Shown here piece after piece: positions 11,129 to 19,566 of a stretch of 22,051 nucleotides of DNA. Below the pieces are notes generated by a model. The model saw only the letters and a list, made by a program, of their open reading frames with translations, was not told where the DNA came from and ran no database searches. Source of the stretch: Ophiothrix spiculata (Eukaryota > Echinodermata > Ophiuroidea > Amphilepidida > Ophiotrichidae); the NCBI GenBank assembly GCA_000969725.1, contig JXSR01S028025.1. One strand, written 5' to 3'. The translations under genes were made by a program, and so were the position numbers. Position 1 is the stretch's first letter; the number at the start of each line of letters is the position of its first letter.

Positions 11129-11240
11129 TTTTATATTGACTTACAAAGTAATATTATTAATAAACAAAATGTTCAACATTGGCAACTGTTGTTAAGTCCC
11201 CTTTTATTTCAGTGTATAAAAATAAACCATAACCTGTGGA
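11129..11240. repeat. Small diverged duplicate, copy 1
   Basis: Aligns with 11,812-11,925 in the same orientation: ATATTGA near the start, AAC(A/G)AAATG(T/G)TCAA, AACTG followed by TAAGTCC, CCTTTT, and AAAATA near the end. The copies flank the repeat at 11,277-11,796. Confidence 0.5.
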
Positions 11241-11276
11241 AATATGTACAATACTCCATTTGTATTAACCCTCGTC

Positions 11277-11796
11277 CTCCGAAGATTTTTTTACCGCTAC
11301 ATACAAACGCAAAAGCAACCGACCCCAGCCATTTGATTAATCTCTTTTGCATCCTTTTCGGTCATTTTGATAAAAATATGTAGGGGGCTAGGCCATTTAG
11401 GGTAGGCCATTAAAGTTGTAGCCTGTAGGGGGTTGGTTAAATACCGGAAATTTTTAAGTCGCCATTTTGAAAAATCTATGCATGCTAAAAAACTCAAATT
11501 TACAAGCATTTTAGAATCGTCATTTCCCTATTTTATTAGCAAAATCACGATGAAAACTGATATTTAGAACTTGTATAGTAAAATTTTGATTTTGGTGGCC
11601 ATTTTTGCCACTATGCCATTTTGCCTGATTTTCCGATCCGAAAGTACTTTATGATGTCATAATTACGTAACGCCTTGGCTGCTGTTAATGATCTTGGTAT
11701 CGTTGGATAGGAAGGATCATACCTGTCTAGCAAAACCAAGTTCATAGGGGGTTCCGTTCCAAAATATTAGGGGTTTGCCCCCCCCCCCCTTCGGAG
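11277..11796. repeat. Candidate TIR element ending in C12
   Basis: An 8-bp inverted pair, CTCCGAAG (11,277-11,284) and CTTCGGAG (11,789-11,796), bounds 520 bases containing recurrent GGCCATT words, a TGATGTCATAATTACGTAA stretch near 11,652 and a C12 run (11,778-11,789). A target-site duplication is not clear. The boundaries are tentative. Confidence 0.35.
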
Positions 11797-11811
11797 TTTG
11801 TGATTTTCTGT

Positions 11812-11925
11812 CATATTGATAAAATAACACCATCAGCAAACGAAATGGTCAAAGTTAGTAACTGCTCATTAAGTCCGTGCCCTTTTCAATCACATGAAAA
11901 TAGATCATTAGATTTTATCGTGTAT
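11812..11925. repeat. Small diverged duplicate, copy 2
   Basis: Partner of 11,129-11,240. It starts within about 15 bases of the right end of the candidate element, which suggests that the element and the duplication are mechanistically linked or that the element invaded a tandem pair. Confidence 0.5.
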
Positions 11926-12841
11926 CATAGCATACTAATAACCCATTTATCTGAATGTCTTGCAGATAATACGAAATGACCGTTAAATGTCAGAGCATAT
12001 TATACCCCGATTAGTTTATCATTTAAGTGTATTTCCCTTTGATATCAATAATTTAATTTCTTTTTAGAAATGTCAAAGTCGGTAATTCGGCTAGAATTCT
12101 AGACACATGAGTACTTCACGTCCCAGACTAATCCCCAAGTGTAGAAAATGAAAGGTCAACTGAAGACATCCGTCAAGAAAGAGATTATCTAAATCAATAT
12201 GCCATTATAGGCATTAGCATCTTAAAGTTGAAACATAGAAATTGACGCGATCAATTTAAACGAAGTAATTGTCGGGCAACATTAAATTTGACATTTACAA
12301 GTATATAAATGAATAAGAGCTTCAGGATGTTGAAATCAAAATAGCTTATGTATATGTAGATGGAGATGGCTTAGTGTTATTAAAACAAAAGAAAGGTCAA
12401 AAGTAATGGAATGATATATTCAATAATATCTCAAAGAAATATCTCAGCGAAAACTAAAAATAAAACACTTTGTACAACATTTTAAAAGATAGAATCAATG
12501 GGCAAGAGTTCAGAATAAAAATAAGTATAATTTATGTTATTTTACACCACTAACGAGTAGTAAAGTGAGTCTTAATTCAAAACATATTGAATGTTTTGCT
12601 GCATATCGTTGTCATGGCAATTCAAATCTGATAAAGTAAGACATATCTAGGAGAAATTTGGTGATTTGGTTCTGCTTCATGACCATCTTAGAGAGCAATA
12701 TGTGGATGTTGAATGATGTTGGTTGCCAATGGTTGGTGCTTTTTTCCCCTGTAACATGGTTTTACAGATATGTAAATAAGTGAAAATGACCAAAGGAAAT
12801 AATAAAAGAAATTCAACATGCAACTGAAAATAGTTATAGAA
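11926..12841. other. Non-coding stretch, nothing recognised
   Basis: AT-rich sequence without repeats or credible frames. The 74-codon minus-strand frame ending at 12,901 overlaps the tRNA-like sequences and is spurious. Confidence 0.5.
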
Positions 12842-12902
12842 CGGGGTCAGAACTGACGACCTATAGATATAAAATCCACCGCTCTTCCCCATCTGACTCA
12901 TT
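12842..12902 (-). pseudogene. Degenerate tRNA-like sequence (tRNA-Tyr-like)
   Basis: Read on the minus strand, this has a recognisable tRNA order: TGAGTCAGATGGGG (degenerate A box/D arm), AAGAGCGG, an anticodon arm GTGGA-TTTTATA-TCTAT, TAGGTCG as variable region, then AGTTCTGACC (degenerate B box). The closest resemblance by eye is tRNA-Tyr, with TTA where GTA is expected. The D stem and T stem pair poorly and no good acceptor stem is visible, so it is most likely a decayed tRNA or the head of a tRNA-derived SINE. It overlaps the start of the plus-strand tRNA-like gene. Confidence 0.4.
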
Positions 12903-12967
12903 AGTTCAGTTGGTAGAGCGTGACGCTATTAATGCCAAGGTCCCAGGTTCGAATCCTGGATGGTCAG
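12894..12967 (+). tRNA. tRNA-Ile-like gene or SINE head, anticodon position ATT
   Basis: Clear cloverleaf order. The acceptor is TGAC(T)CAT with ATGGTCA, giving 7 bp if one T (12,898) is bulged. The D arm is GTTC..GAGC. The anticodon arm is TGACG-CTATTAA-TGCCA with one mismatch. The T arm CCAGG-TTCGAAT-CCTGG is perfect. The A box (TAGTTCAGTTGG) and B box (GGTTCGAATCC) match consensus, and a T6 run at 12,971-12,976 would terminate Pol III. The body resembles tRNA-Ile, which normally has AAT; here the loop reads CTATTAA, so the triplet at 12,928-12,930 is ATT (Asn-type). The bulged acceptor and altered anticodon argue for a tRNA-derived unit rather than a working decoder. Confidence 0.65.
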
Positions 12968-12970
12968 TAA

Positions 12971-12976
12971 TTTTTT
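12971..12976 (+). terminator. Pol III T6 terminator
   Basis: Six T residues start 4 bases after the tRNA-like body, the normal position for a Pol III stop. Confidence 0.6.
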
Positions 12977-13372
12977 CACTTACTGTCATTTGTGTTGTGT
13001 GGTTGCTAATTTTAAATTCATGTCCAACTGAATATAGTCTAGACGATAATTAGAATCTTTTATGTTGTTCTACTTAGCCGACATTATTTTGATAATGGAA
13101 TTGAAAATTTGTCACTAGATTTCGTGACTTCCGCTGAGTTTGTATTACTCTTCGTTTGGACTTTACTTATACACCCATTGAGTCAGCAATTTTGTGCCAA
13201 CTTTCATGCTTTCTAGGTTTCGGATAATGTTGCAAAATATCCCCTTTTCAGCATAATTGTCTGGTGTCTGAGACTGAAGACATTGCTTGCAGGCACCGGA
13301 AATAGTACCAATAAATGTTAAGACAACACGTGTACATTACAATGGATGGATTTTCATGTACTGTAAAAAGCC
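12977..13372. other. Non-coding stretch
   Basis: No SINE tail, poly-A run or repeat could be recognised downstream of the tRNA-like unit before the next element. Confidence 0.45.
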
Positions 13373-13672
13373 TAAAAGGAGCATGGTCCGATTACTTTAA
13401 CTTTTTTCATATTGGGTGGAGATTTTGGTACTAAAATACTTCTCATATTTTTCATAATCCATGCGACATTTCACAACTGAGTATTTTCCGTTTCGAAATT
13501 ATATATCAAAATGTGTCTAATTATGCAAAGTAACAGCTCAAAAGTACAAAAATGCCCATTAAATAAAAACGGTTTGACCAATTCAGCTGAAATTTAAAAC
13601 CAAACTCTTAGTGGTCATCTTTCATATGAAACTGAAAACTAAATATTGAAAAATCGGATCATGCTCCTCTTA
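13373..13672. mobile_element. ~300-bp MITE with GGAGCATG termini
   Basis: GGAGCATGGTCCGATT (13,378-13,393) and AATCGGATCATGCTCC (13,652-13,667) are inverted repeats with one mismatch in 16. Outward, the flanks (TAAAA and TCTTAAA) suggest a few more degenerate terminal bases, so the exact ends and target duplication are unresolved. No coding capacity. It directly abuts repeat P copy 2. The ends resemble GGGGCATGGTCAC-type repeats I associate with bivalves, from memory. Confidence 0.65.
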
Positions 13673-13675
13673 AAT

Positions 13676-14000
13676 GTCGCTTTAAAGGTTGTGAGAATAC
13701 TTCATGCAACAAAAATGTAATGTAATGTAAAATGAAATTTTAATATGCATTTAATTAAAGTGGAGTTTTATTCGGCTTTAAATTTCTACCTTAATCATAC
13801 AGAAGCAATAGAATCTAGTATTCTAAACTAGTTCAAATGCAGCGGGAGGTAAAACAACATGAAAGGTTAAAACAGCATAGTTAATTTCAACCTCTTACCA
13901 ACAGAGTGCAAAATAGGTTTAAATTATGGAAAGGCAATCAGATAAAACGACCTGATCTCCACTGTGGCGTAAGTTTTTGCGAATTGATTTGTAATTTGAA
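13676..14000. repeat. Diverged repeat P, copy 2
   Basis: Partner of the window's first 315 bases, same orientation, with shared words AAGGTTGTG, GCAATAGAATCT, GGTAAAACAACA, AAAGGTTAAAACAGCAT and GTTTAAATTATGGAAAGGCAAT. It starts a few bases after the MITE's right end. Confidence 0.6.
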
Positions 14001-14342
14001 AATATCTCCCTTTCAAAACTACGTTTTCAAAAAGGTTCGATCACTGTTCTGCACTTTCACAGCAACGTCATTGGCCTGAGATGATTATTTTTCTAAATAA
14101 GATGGATGAATAAAAGCGGAACATAAATGTGACTTTCACTAATTTTATCAAGAATTATTCTTTTCATGTCTTTATTGAATTTGAGGAATTGAATTCCATA
14201 GTGGTCCTAGATACCCTTGACAATTGCTGATTCTTACCTTCGTCATTCTAAACATTAAAAAATTCCGTCATCACATCCTTGCGAAATGTTGTAATGCATT
14301 AGTTTTCTTAATTTAATTTTGAATACGGTCAGTTAATAGTAC

Positions 14343-14357
14343 ACTTCATGATGAAGT
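14343..14357. repeat. 15-bp odd-centred palindrome
   Basis: ACTTCATGATGAAGT reads as a perfect 7+1+7 inverted repeat. It lies 27 bases before the TCTCGCGAGA site. Confidence 0.5.
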
Positions 14358-14383
14358 CGGTTTTCGAGTAATCTATCCGTAAT

Positions 14384-14393
14384 TCTCGCGAGA
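14384..14393. promoter_or_regulatory. TCTCGCGAGA palindrome (BANP-type site)
   Basis: Exact TCTCGCGAGA, the element bound by BANP at mammalian CpG-rich promoters. Two CpGs within ten bases stand out in this CpG-poor, AT-rich sequence. No start site or exon is recognised nearby, so a promoter role here is speculative. Confidence 0.3.
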
Positions 14394-14858
14394 TTTGGGG
14401 TTAAGGACTGCTTTTTAGCTTTGAATCATACCGATGGATTTCAAAAGTCAATGACCAGCATCGTGTTATGTTAGCTTTCAAACCAAGAAAATCGTGGCGT
14501 GTAATTAGAGAAATTCGTATTTTTAACGATTTAACTGCTCTATTCGTTCCTTGAAATAAGTAGATATTTCAGGAAGGAGAAAGAGGAAAGAGAGTTATTG
14601 AAGTATTTATTCTAATATGAAGACACTTGTATCTTTTTATTGTAATTAAAGGGCCAATATAATACAACTAATTATAAAATTCTGTATTAACTAAGTTTAT
14701 TAGAAAATAAAACCATTGCTCTTTTCAACGTCACGGTGGAATTAGTAACTGTTTTCACATATTTTTTGCATTTGCTTTGATATAAACGATAGTACTTGCT
14801 AGGGTAAAATTTCATCGCATAGTTTACCTCAAAGCCAATTTAGTAATAAATGCAGTAA

Positions 14859-14919
14859 GGTTTACAAGACTCTTTCCACCACAGGCAAAGAATGGTTAAC
14901 ATTTAGTCCTTTGTAAACC
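14859..14919. repeat. Short inverted-repeat unit
   Basis: GGTTTACAAGACT (14,859-14,871) pairs with AGTCCTTTGTAAACC (14,905-14,919), with two extra bases in the right arm, around a 33-base spacer. It may be a minimal MITE relic. No target duplication is seen. Confidence 0.4.
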
Positions 14920-15432
14920 ACAATGTTGATTAAGTAACAAATGCACAAAAATCATAAATGCGAACTTTCACTTGTAGTTTATCATATCAATTTTGGAAAG
15001 AAAGCTTTTTCACTTACAACCACTTCAAACAAACTGGGAAAATGAAATCTTGACCTGTTTAGAAGTAACTTAAGTGACTATATAGATGATCATGTTTCAT
15101 CAACGGATACTCTTAGTCTTCGTGATCTGAATTGAGCCAAAAGGTTTGGAGATTAGTGTTACAATTGTAATAAAGATGTTTGACGAATAAGGCACTTGAA
15201 GGGTAACACAGGTACGTAACGATAGATGTCAAGATAACATTGGACATTTTGGTCTAAATCTTTAAATAAGAATCTTTATGAATCCCATAAGTTAATATGT
15301 ATATTTTAAATACATACTAAAATACCTGAAGTTATCATTTCTTATATGATTTGCATAATGAATTTTACCTATTAATAAATTACTTGAACTTATATTTTCG
15401 ATATTTTACTAGTCCTCAACAGACATCTGATA

Positions 15433-15878
15433 TGTGACCCGTCATATCAAAAGGAACCTTAAGGTCGGCAAAATCAAAATTGATTTTTTGGTCTCATCTG
15501 AAAGCTGAGATTTTAAGCTTGAAAATGACACCTTGATTTTGGTTATTGGATGTTCGGTTGCGAAGTTACGACCAAATTGGTAAAAGGCATCGGGCTGATT
15601 CGGAAAACTATAGTTCTGAGAAAATCGAGTTTAAAGTTTTTGTACTTTGTAAACCTTGAATGGAGAGAGGATTTTTAGCTTGGTTTTTAATATATTTTTC
15701 TTATGTTTTGGATGTTGGAACCTGATTAATATGATAGAATGCACTTCAAAGGTAACGTTTCTGATGAAAATAGAAATCCGACCTTGGACGTAATTTTTAA
15801 CTATGCTTAGCTTCAATGGCCCGTATCTCGTAATGTACTATGCCGGTATTAAGGTACCTTTCTATATGACGATCCACA
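15433..15878. mobile_element. 446-bp MITE with TGTG ends and TA duplications
   Basis: Left (15,433-15,469) and right (15,842-15,878) arms are inverted repeats at 28 of 37 positions by eye. The shared blocks are TGTG, CGTCATAT, AAAGG, ACCTTAA and CGGC. TA flanks both ends (15,431-15,432 and 15,879-15,880), as expected for TA-targeting elements such as Tc1/mariner-type. No transposase frame. A 61-codon minus-strand frame inside is incidental. Confidence 0.7.
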
Positions 15879-15880
15879 TA

Positions 15881-16977
15881 TGTGAAGTTAGTTACGATGA
15901 GCTCCATTGTTTGACTAAAATTACGTATTAATACTACTGGATCGAGGTTGGTGTCAACACATTATTTTTGGACACGTTTTTGGTCTGTAACTCAGCTATG
16001 AAAATTAAATATGTATGAGAAAATACTTGTACATTTCTTGAATCAGGCTTACATGCAAAATTTCGATGTTATGCAATGGTTTGAGCAAAAGTGTTTTGGA
16101 AAGCATTATGAAAATTCATTTTATTTTCAAAGTTTTGAAGCAAATGTCCAAGGTTGGTTTTCTAAAATATTTGATATTTAATCTTAATTTTTGAGATTTC
16201 GCCAAAAATATGTCATAATGGTAATTGATAATTCTTCATTTTGATTTTTAAGAACAGAAGTAATCATAAAGGCATTTTTAAAGTATTGTAACTCGCAGTT
16301 ATATACTTAGTATAATCTTGATTTTGCTTTCAACGTAAAAGCGTATTATTAGCCTAGAAAGGTATGAAATAAAATACCTTCTGAATGATAATGAAAATCA
16401 GGATGCAACATGATATTCTTTTAGATAAAAGCAACGTATATAAGAAATATGTACATAAAGAGGTAAATATTGCTTTAATCTTGAAATGCTGCCAGAAGGC
16501 TTCTCTACTCTTAATGATTGACAAGATTTCAAAAATTCATATTCTAGCAAGTTGCAAATCAAAAATAATCTTGTGTCCGTACTTTATACATGTTGCTGAA
16601 TTACTGGAAATTAGGCGACAAGGCAAAAATATTATCAGACTTGTTGATGCAAAATCATCCGTATCCTCTTTCGACAAATAAATAAGAAAACCCGTGTGAT
16701 TTGTGCCAATATTATTGTTTTGAGATAATATAAAATTCAATCTCATTATGTTGTTCTGTCTAAGGCACAATGCTAAATTAATTAATAGTACCTACAAAGT
16801 AGTAAGAGGCGACAGCTTTATCCGTTCAAACGATATATTATTGAAATGAATTGTTATCTTCTATTTGAATTAATTAACATCTTTTTCTTCCAGACTCAAA
16901 AAAAAATGATTGACAGATGATCAGATTGCTTTATTGACCTATTTGCAAACGGAACCTGTGTTGTTAGTACGATAGAT
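15881..16977. other. Non-coding stretch; one weak frame
   Basis: A 98-codon plus-strand frame (16,385-16,681) is the longest uninterrupted forward frame in the window. It has no recognisable motif, signal peptide or domain and its composition just follows local AT content. The reverse strand also has a 77-codon frame over part of it. I do not call a gene. No repeats recognised. Confidence 0.45.
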
Positions 16978-17359
16978 TACACTCTTAGAAGGCCGGGATC
17001 AAATTTTTGATCCTTTTTTGGGATCATTTTATTTTGATCCTTTAAGGATCACTTTTGATCCTTTAAGGATCACTTTTGATCCTTTTACGGATCAATATAT
17101 ACAAAAGGATCAAATTCACCAGGATCATTTTTGATCCTTTTTTAGGATCATTTTATTTTGATCCTTTTTGATTACAATATCAAAGTTTTGATCCGTATTT
17201 CTGGATTACTTTGATACGGAGAGGATGAGCTCACATTTTGATACCGCGTTTGGATGCAAAATCATGTTTTGTTTCATATTTAAGTACCGTGACCCCATAA
17301 CCGCTACATAGCGGGGAATGTGTGGTGTAACATGAATAAATACATTGATTTCATCAGAC

Positions 17360-17445
17360 AGTGCCGTGGTCGAGTGGTTAGATCATTGGTCTCGTAATTA
17401 CCAGCAGGTATAAGTGGCGTGGGTTCAAACCCTGCTAGGGTCACT
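17360..17445 (+). tRNA. tRNA-like unit inside the GATC element
   Basis: The A box TGGTCGAGTGG and B box GGTTCAAACCC are well formed. The anticodon stem TTGGT/ACCAG pairs around a 9-base loop CTCGTAATT, two bases too long. The first seven loop bases match tRNA-Thr(CGT), but the D loop and the 14-base variable region look like class II tRNA (Ser/Leu). The T arm GTGGG-TTCAAAC-CCTGC pairs with wobbles. Acceptor AGTG (17,360-17,363) pairs with CACT (17,442-17,445), with a gap further in. T5 follows at 17,457-17,461. Best read as a tRNA-derived or SINE-like Pol III unit, not a functional tRNA. Confidence 0.55.
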
Positions 17446-17456
17446 TCAGTGTGATG

Positions 17457-17461
17457 TTTTT
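17457..17461 (+). terminator. Pol III T5 terminator
   Basis: Five T residues, 12 bases after the tRNA-like body, suited to Pol III termination. Confidence 0.4.
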
Positions 17462-17710
17462 ATGCAGATCTTTTTATAAGAAATATTTGATCCTTTTTAT
17501 GGGATCATTTTGATCCTTAAAGGATAAGCTCATATTTGATACCTAAAAAGGATCAAAATTGATCCTTTTTGTCTCATATTTGATACTTTCTTTATAAGAG
17601 TGTACATTCAAACAGATATATGTCATTTTGTAACATGAACTAAATCGAAAATTACGTAACAGGAATTACTAATTAAGCATCTGAAAAGCACAGTAAATAT
17701 GATAGTCTTA

Positions 17711-17789
17711 GGCCCGGAGCAGACTCCTCTATCGTATAGAATATTTTGCTATAGAATATTCTATACGATAGGGGAGTCTGCACCGGGCC
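17711..17789. mobile_element. 79-bp PIF/Harbinger-type MITE
   Basis: Two 35-base arms (17,711-17,745 and 17,755-17,789) are reverse complements at 33 of 35 positions around a 9-base spacer. The ends are GGCCCGG/CCGGGCC. TTA flanks both sides (17,708-17,710 and 17,790-17,792), matching the TWA target duplication of PIF/Harbinger elements. An 88-codon plus-strand frame runs straight through it and is therefore not credible as a host gene. Confidence 0.8.
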
Positions 17790-17792
17790 TTA

Positions 17793-18279
17793 ATGTTACT
17801 GAAAAAGTCGACTGGGTACAAGAGAGTAAGGTCCGTATGCACAGGTTTAAAAAGCTGTTGCAATTAAAAAAAATCTGCAAAAGATTCTTTAATGGCAGTT
17901 GCAATTTTGACTTAGCAGGGCCGTATTTCATAGAAGTTAAAATCAACCCAAGTCATGGAACTTAGTATGAATTATTCCAGTCAACCAGCAGGTCAGTCTG
18001 TGCACAAAAGCAAGGTCACAATTTCTTTCTGTGAAATGGAACTTTTGCTAACATGTTCCGAAGATTTCCGATTTTTTCCGAATGATAGTGCGCAATTTGG
18101 ATAGCTTTTTCTGGAAATCTATACGCTTGATTTTATTGCTGTAAGCGGAATATGTTGATTTTGTCTTTTCTTAAAATCATTGTAATAAATAATTATTATA
18201 GCATTTTATTAAAATGGTTGAAATTAGTATTTGAACATTGTATGTGAATTTTCCTTTTTCTTGGGGTAAAAAACAAAAA
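17793..18279. other. Non-coding stretch
   Basis: No gene or repeat boundaries recognised. A few TTCCGA(A/T) words cluster at 18,056-18,082. Confidence 0.45.
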
Positions 18280-18390
18280 TCGTGGACTTGACCGTTTCCG
18301 GTAATGTTACCATTTCTAACTAACATAAATGTGCAAACAAGATATTTATTATTCATTTCACTGAAAATGAGAAGTATCCTGCTTGTTTAA
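18280..18390. repeat. Diverged tandem duplicate, copy 1
   Basis: CGTGGACTTGACCGTTTC followed by GTAA here matches CGTGGATTTGACCGTTTC with GTAA at about 18,668. Further right, GAAGTATCCTG matches CGAGTGTCCTG. The offset is about 388 bases. Similarity fades outside this block. Confidence 0.5.
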
Positions 18391-18666
18391 CACCGTCAAA
18401 TTTATACCTGAAATGTAGGGTTTTCTGTTGCAAGTTCGGAAATTCAAACAGGGCAAGATGCAACCACGTGCATATTTATGTATACAGACCATGTGCCAGG
18501 AATATTCAATTGAACCACGTTTATCACCGCGCAATTTGCTGGACACTTGACTGGCTAATCACATTGGGTAGACAAAAGAGTTATTGATCGCTAACGAAGC
18601 CTTCTCCACAGAAGATTTTAAACTTCGACATTTTGCCTCTAACAAATTGACAAAACCACCTTATTT

Positions 18667-18778
18667 TCGTGGATTTGACCGTTTCAAGTAATTTTCTCAG
18701 AAAATAATCAAATGACATGAAAAACGAGCCTTTATTTTGTGTGTTACTAAATTATGACGAGTGTCCTGGTTATTTGAA
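18667..18778. repeat. Diverged tandem duplicate, copy 2
   Basis: Partner of 18,280-18,390 in the same orientation. The two conserved anchors (the GACCGTTTC block and the GTCCTGGTTATTTG block) keep nearly the same spacing. Confidence 0.5.
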
Positions 18779-19566
18779 GTGAGAATACGCAATTTTTCAA
18801 AGATAATTTTGAGAAATAATTTTCTATAAAATTGTAGTTTAAAATTCAACATTTTTATCATCATTCTGGATTTGAACGATGAAAATATCTATGTTTAAGG
18901 AAAATTGAGGTACTATCTGGTCATATATGATGAATTTGGAAGCCTAATTATCAAATTGTGGCATTAATTGTAAATTTTAAAACATTTTTAATTTTCATCA
19001 CCGGTAAAAATCAGACAGAGTGTAATATCACTTTGGTTTGCCTAGAAAAGAAAATAACGTACTTTTCAATGACCCGCTGGTTGACTGATTCAACTGAACT
19101 CTGATTAGAAATTAAATTTTTTAGTTTATATCAATGCTATATTATTACTATTATCTTCTACCGTATAAAGGAATTTAAGATAAAGAATTTTTCTGACATT
19201 GTTCATCTAACAAAAGATAGGACAAATCCTACAATTAAGACTTGGGTTGATTTTAACTTTTATGAAATATGACATTGGTCTAACTTTAAACCTCTTTTGA
19301 ACATACAGACCTAAATGACTATTGAATACTTACTTTATAGACAAGAGAAAAGCCATGATGCTCTCACAGTCTTGTTTTATCTAATGTGTTTAACAATATA
19401 TGTATCTATCATTTGTTTTCATTTGACATTGATAATCAAACAGTGAATAATGATTAGATACATGATAAACATACATATTTTGGTCTAGAAAAACAAGCAC
19501 CATTTATTCTGAAATTTTGAAACATCATTAAATACCATCATTATTTAATCATACTATACGAGCGTA
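18779..19566. other. Non-coding stretch
   Basis: AT-rich and featureless between the small tandem duplicate and the foldback element. I see no similarity to the tandem array that begins on the other side of the foldback. Confidence 0.5.

Larger units (their letters stand above)
14001..15430. other. Non-coding stretch with short palindromes
   Basis: No gene recognised. It includes a 15-bp palindrome (14,343-14,357), a TCTCGCGAGA site (14,384-14,393) and a 61-bp inverted pair (14,859-14,919). Frames are short. Confidence 0.5.
16980..17602. mobile_element. GATC hairpin-array element (TIR CACTCTTA, TA duplications)
   Basis: The ends CACTCTTA and TAAGAGTG are perfect inverted repeats, flanked by TA (16,978-16,979 and 17,603-17,604). 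The interior from 16,989 to about 17,190 has about 15 GGATC or GATCC words in alternating orientation separated by T/A runs. Several form perfect stems such as TGATCCTTTAAGGATCA, which occurs twice with a 20-base period at about 17,034-17,073. The right part (17,489-17,570) has five more such words. A direct repeat with the core AGGAT(G/A)AGCTCA lies at about 17,222 and 17,521 and brackets a tRNA-like insert. No protein is encoded. Confidence 0.75.

Noticed and set aside
11652-11675. TGATGTCATAATTACGTAA as a CRE/bZIP cluster
   Set aside because: It lies inside a candidate repeat, so it is more likely part of the repeat than a regulatory site of a host gene.
16385-16681. 98-codon plus-strand frame
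   Set aside because: No motif, signal peptide or family resemblance. A 77-codon frame lies on the opposite strand over part of it, as expected by chance. An unrecognised exon cannot be fully excluded.
17699-17965. 88-codon plus-strand frame
   Set aside because: Its first third is the PIF/Harbinger-type hairpin, so it was created by the insertion.
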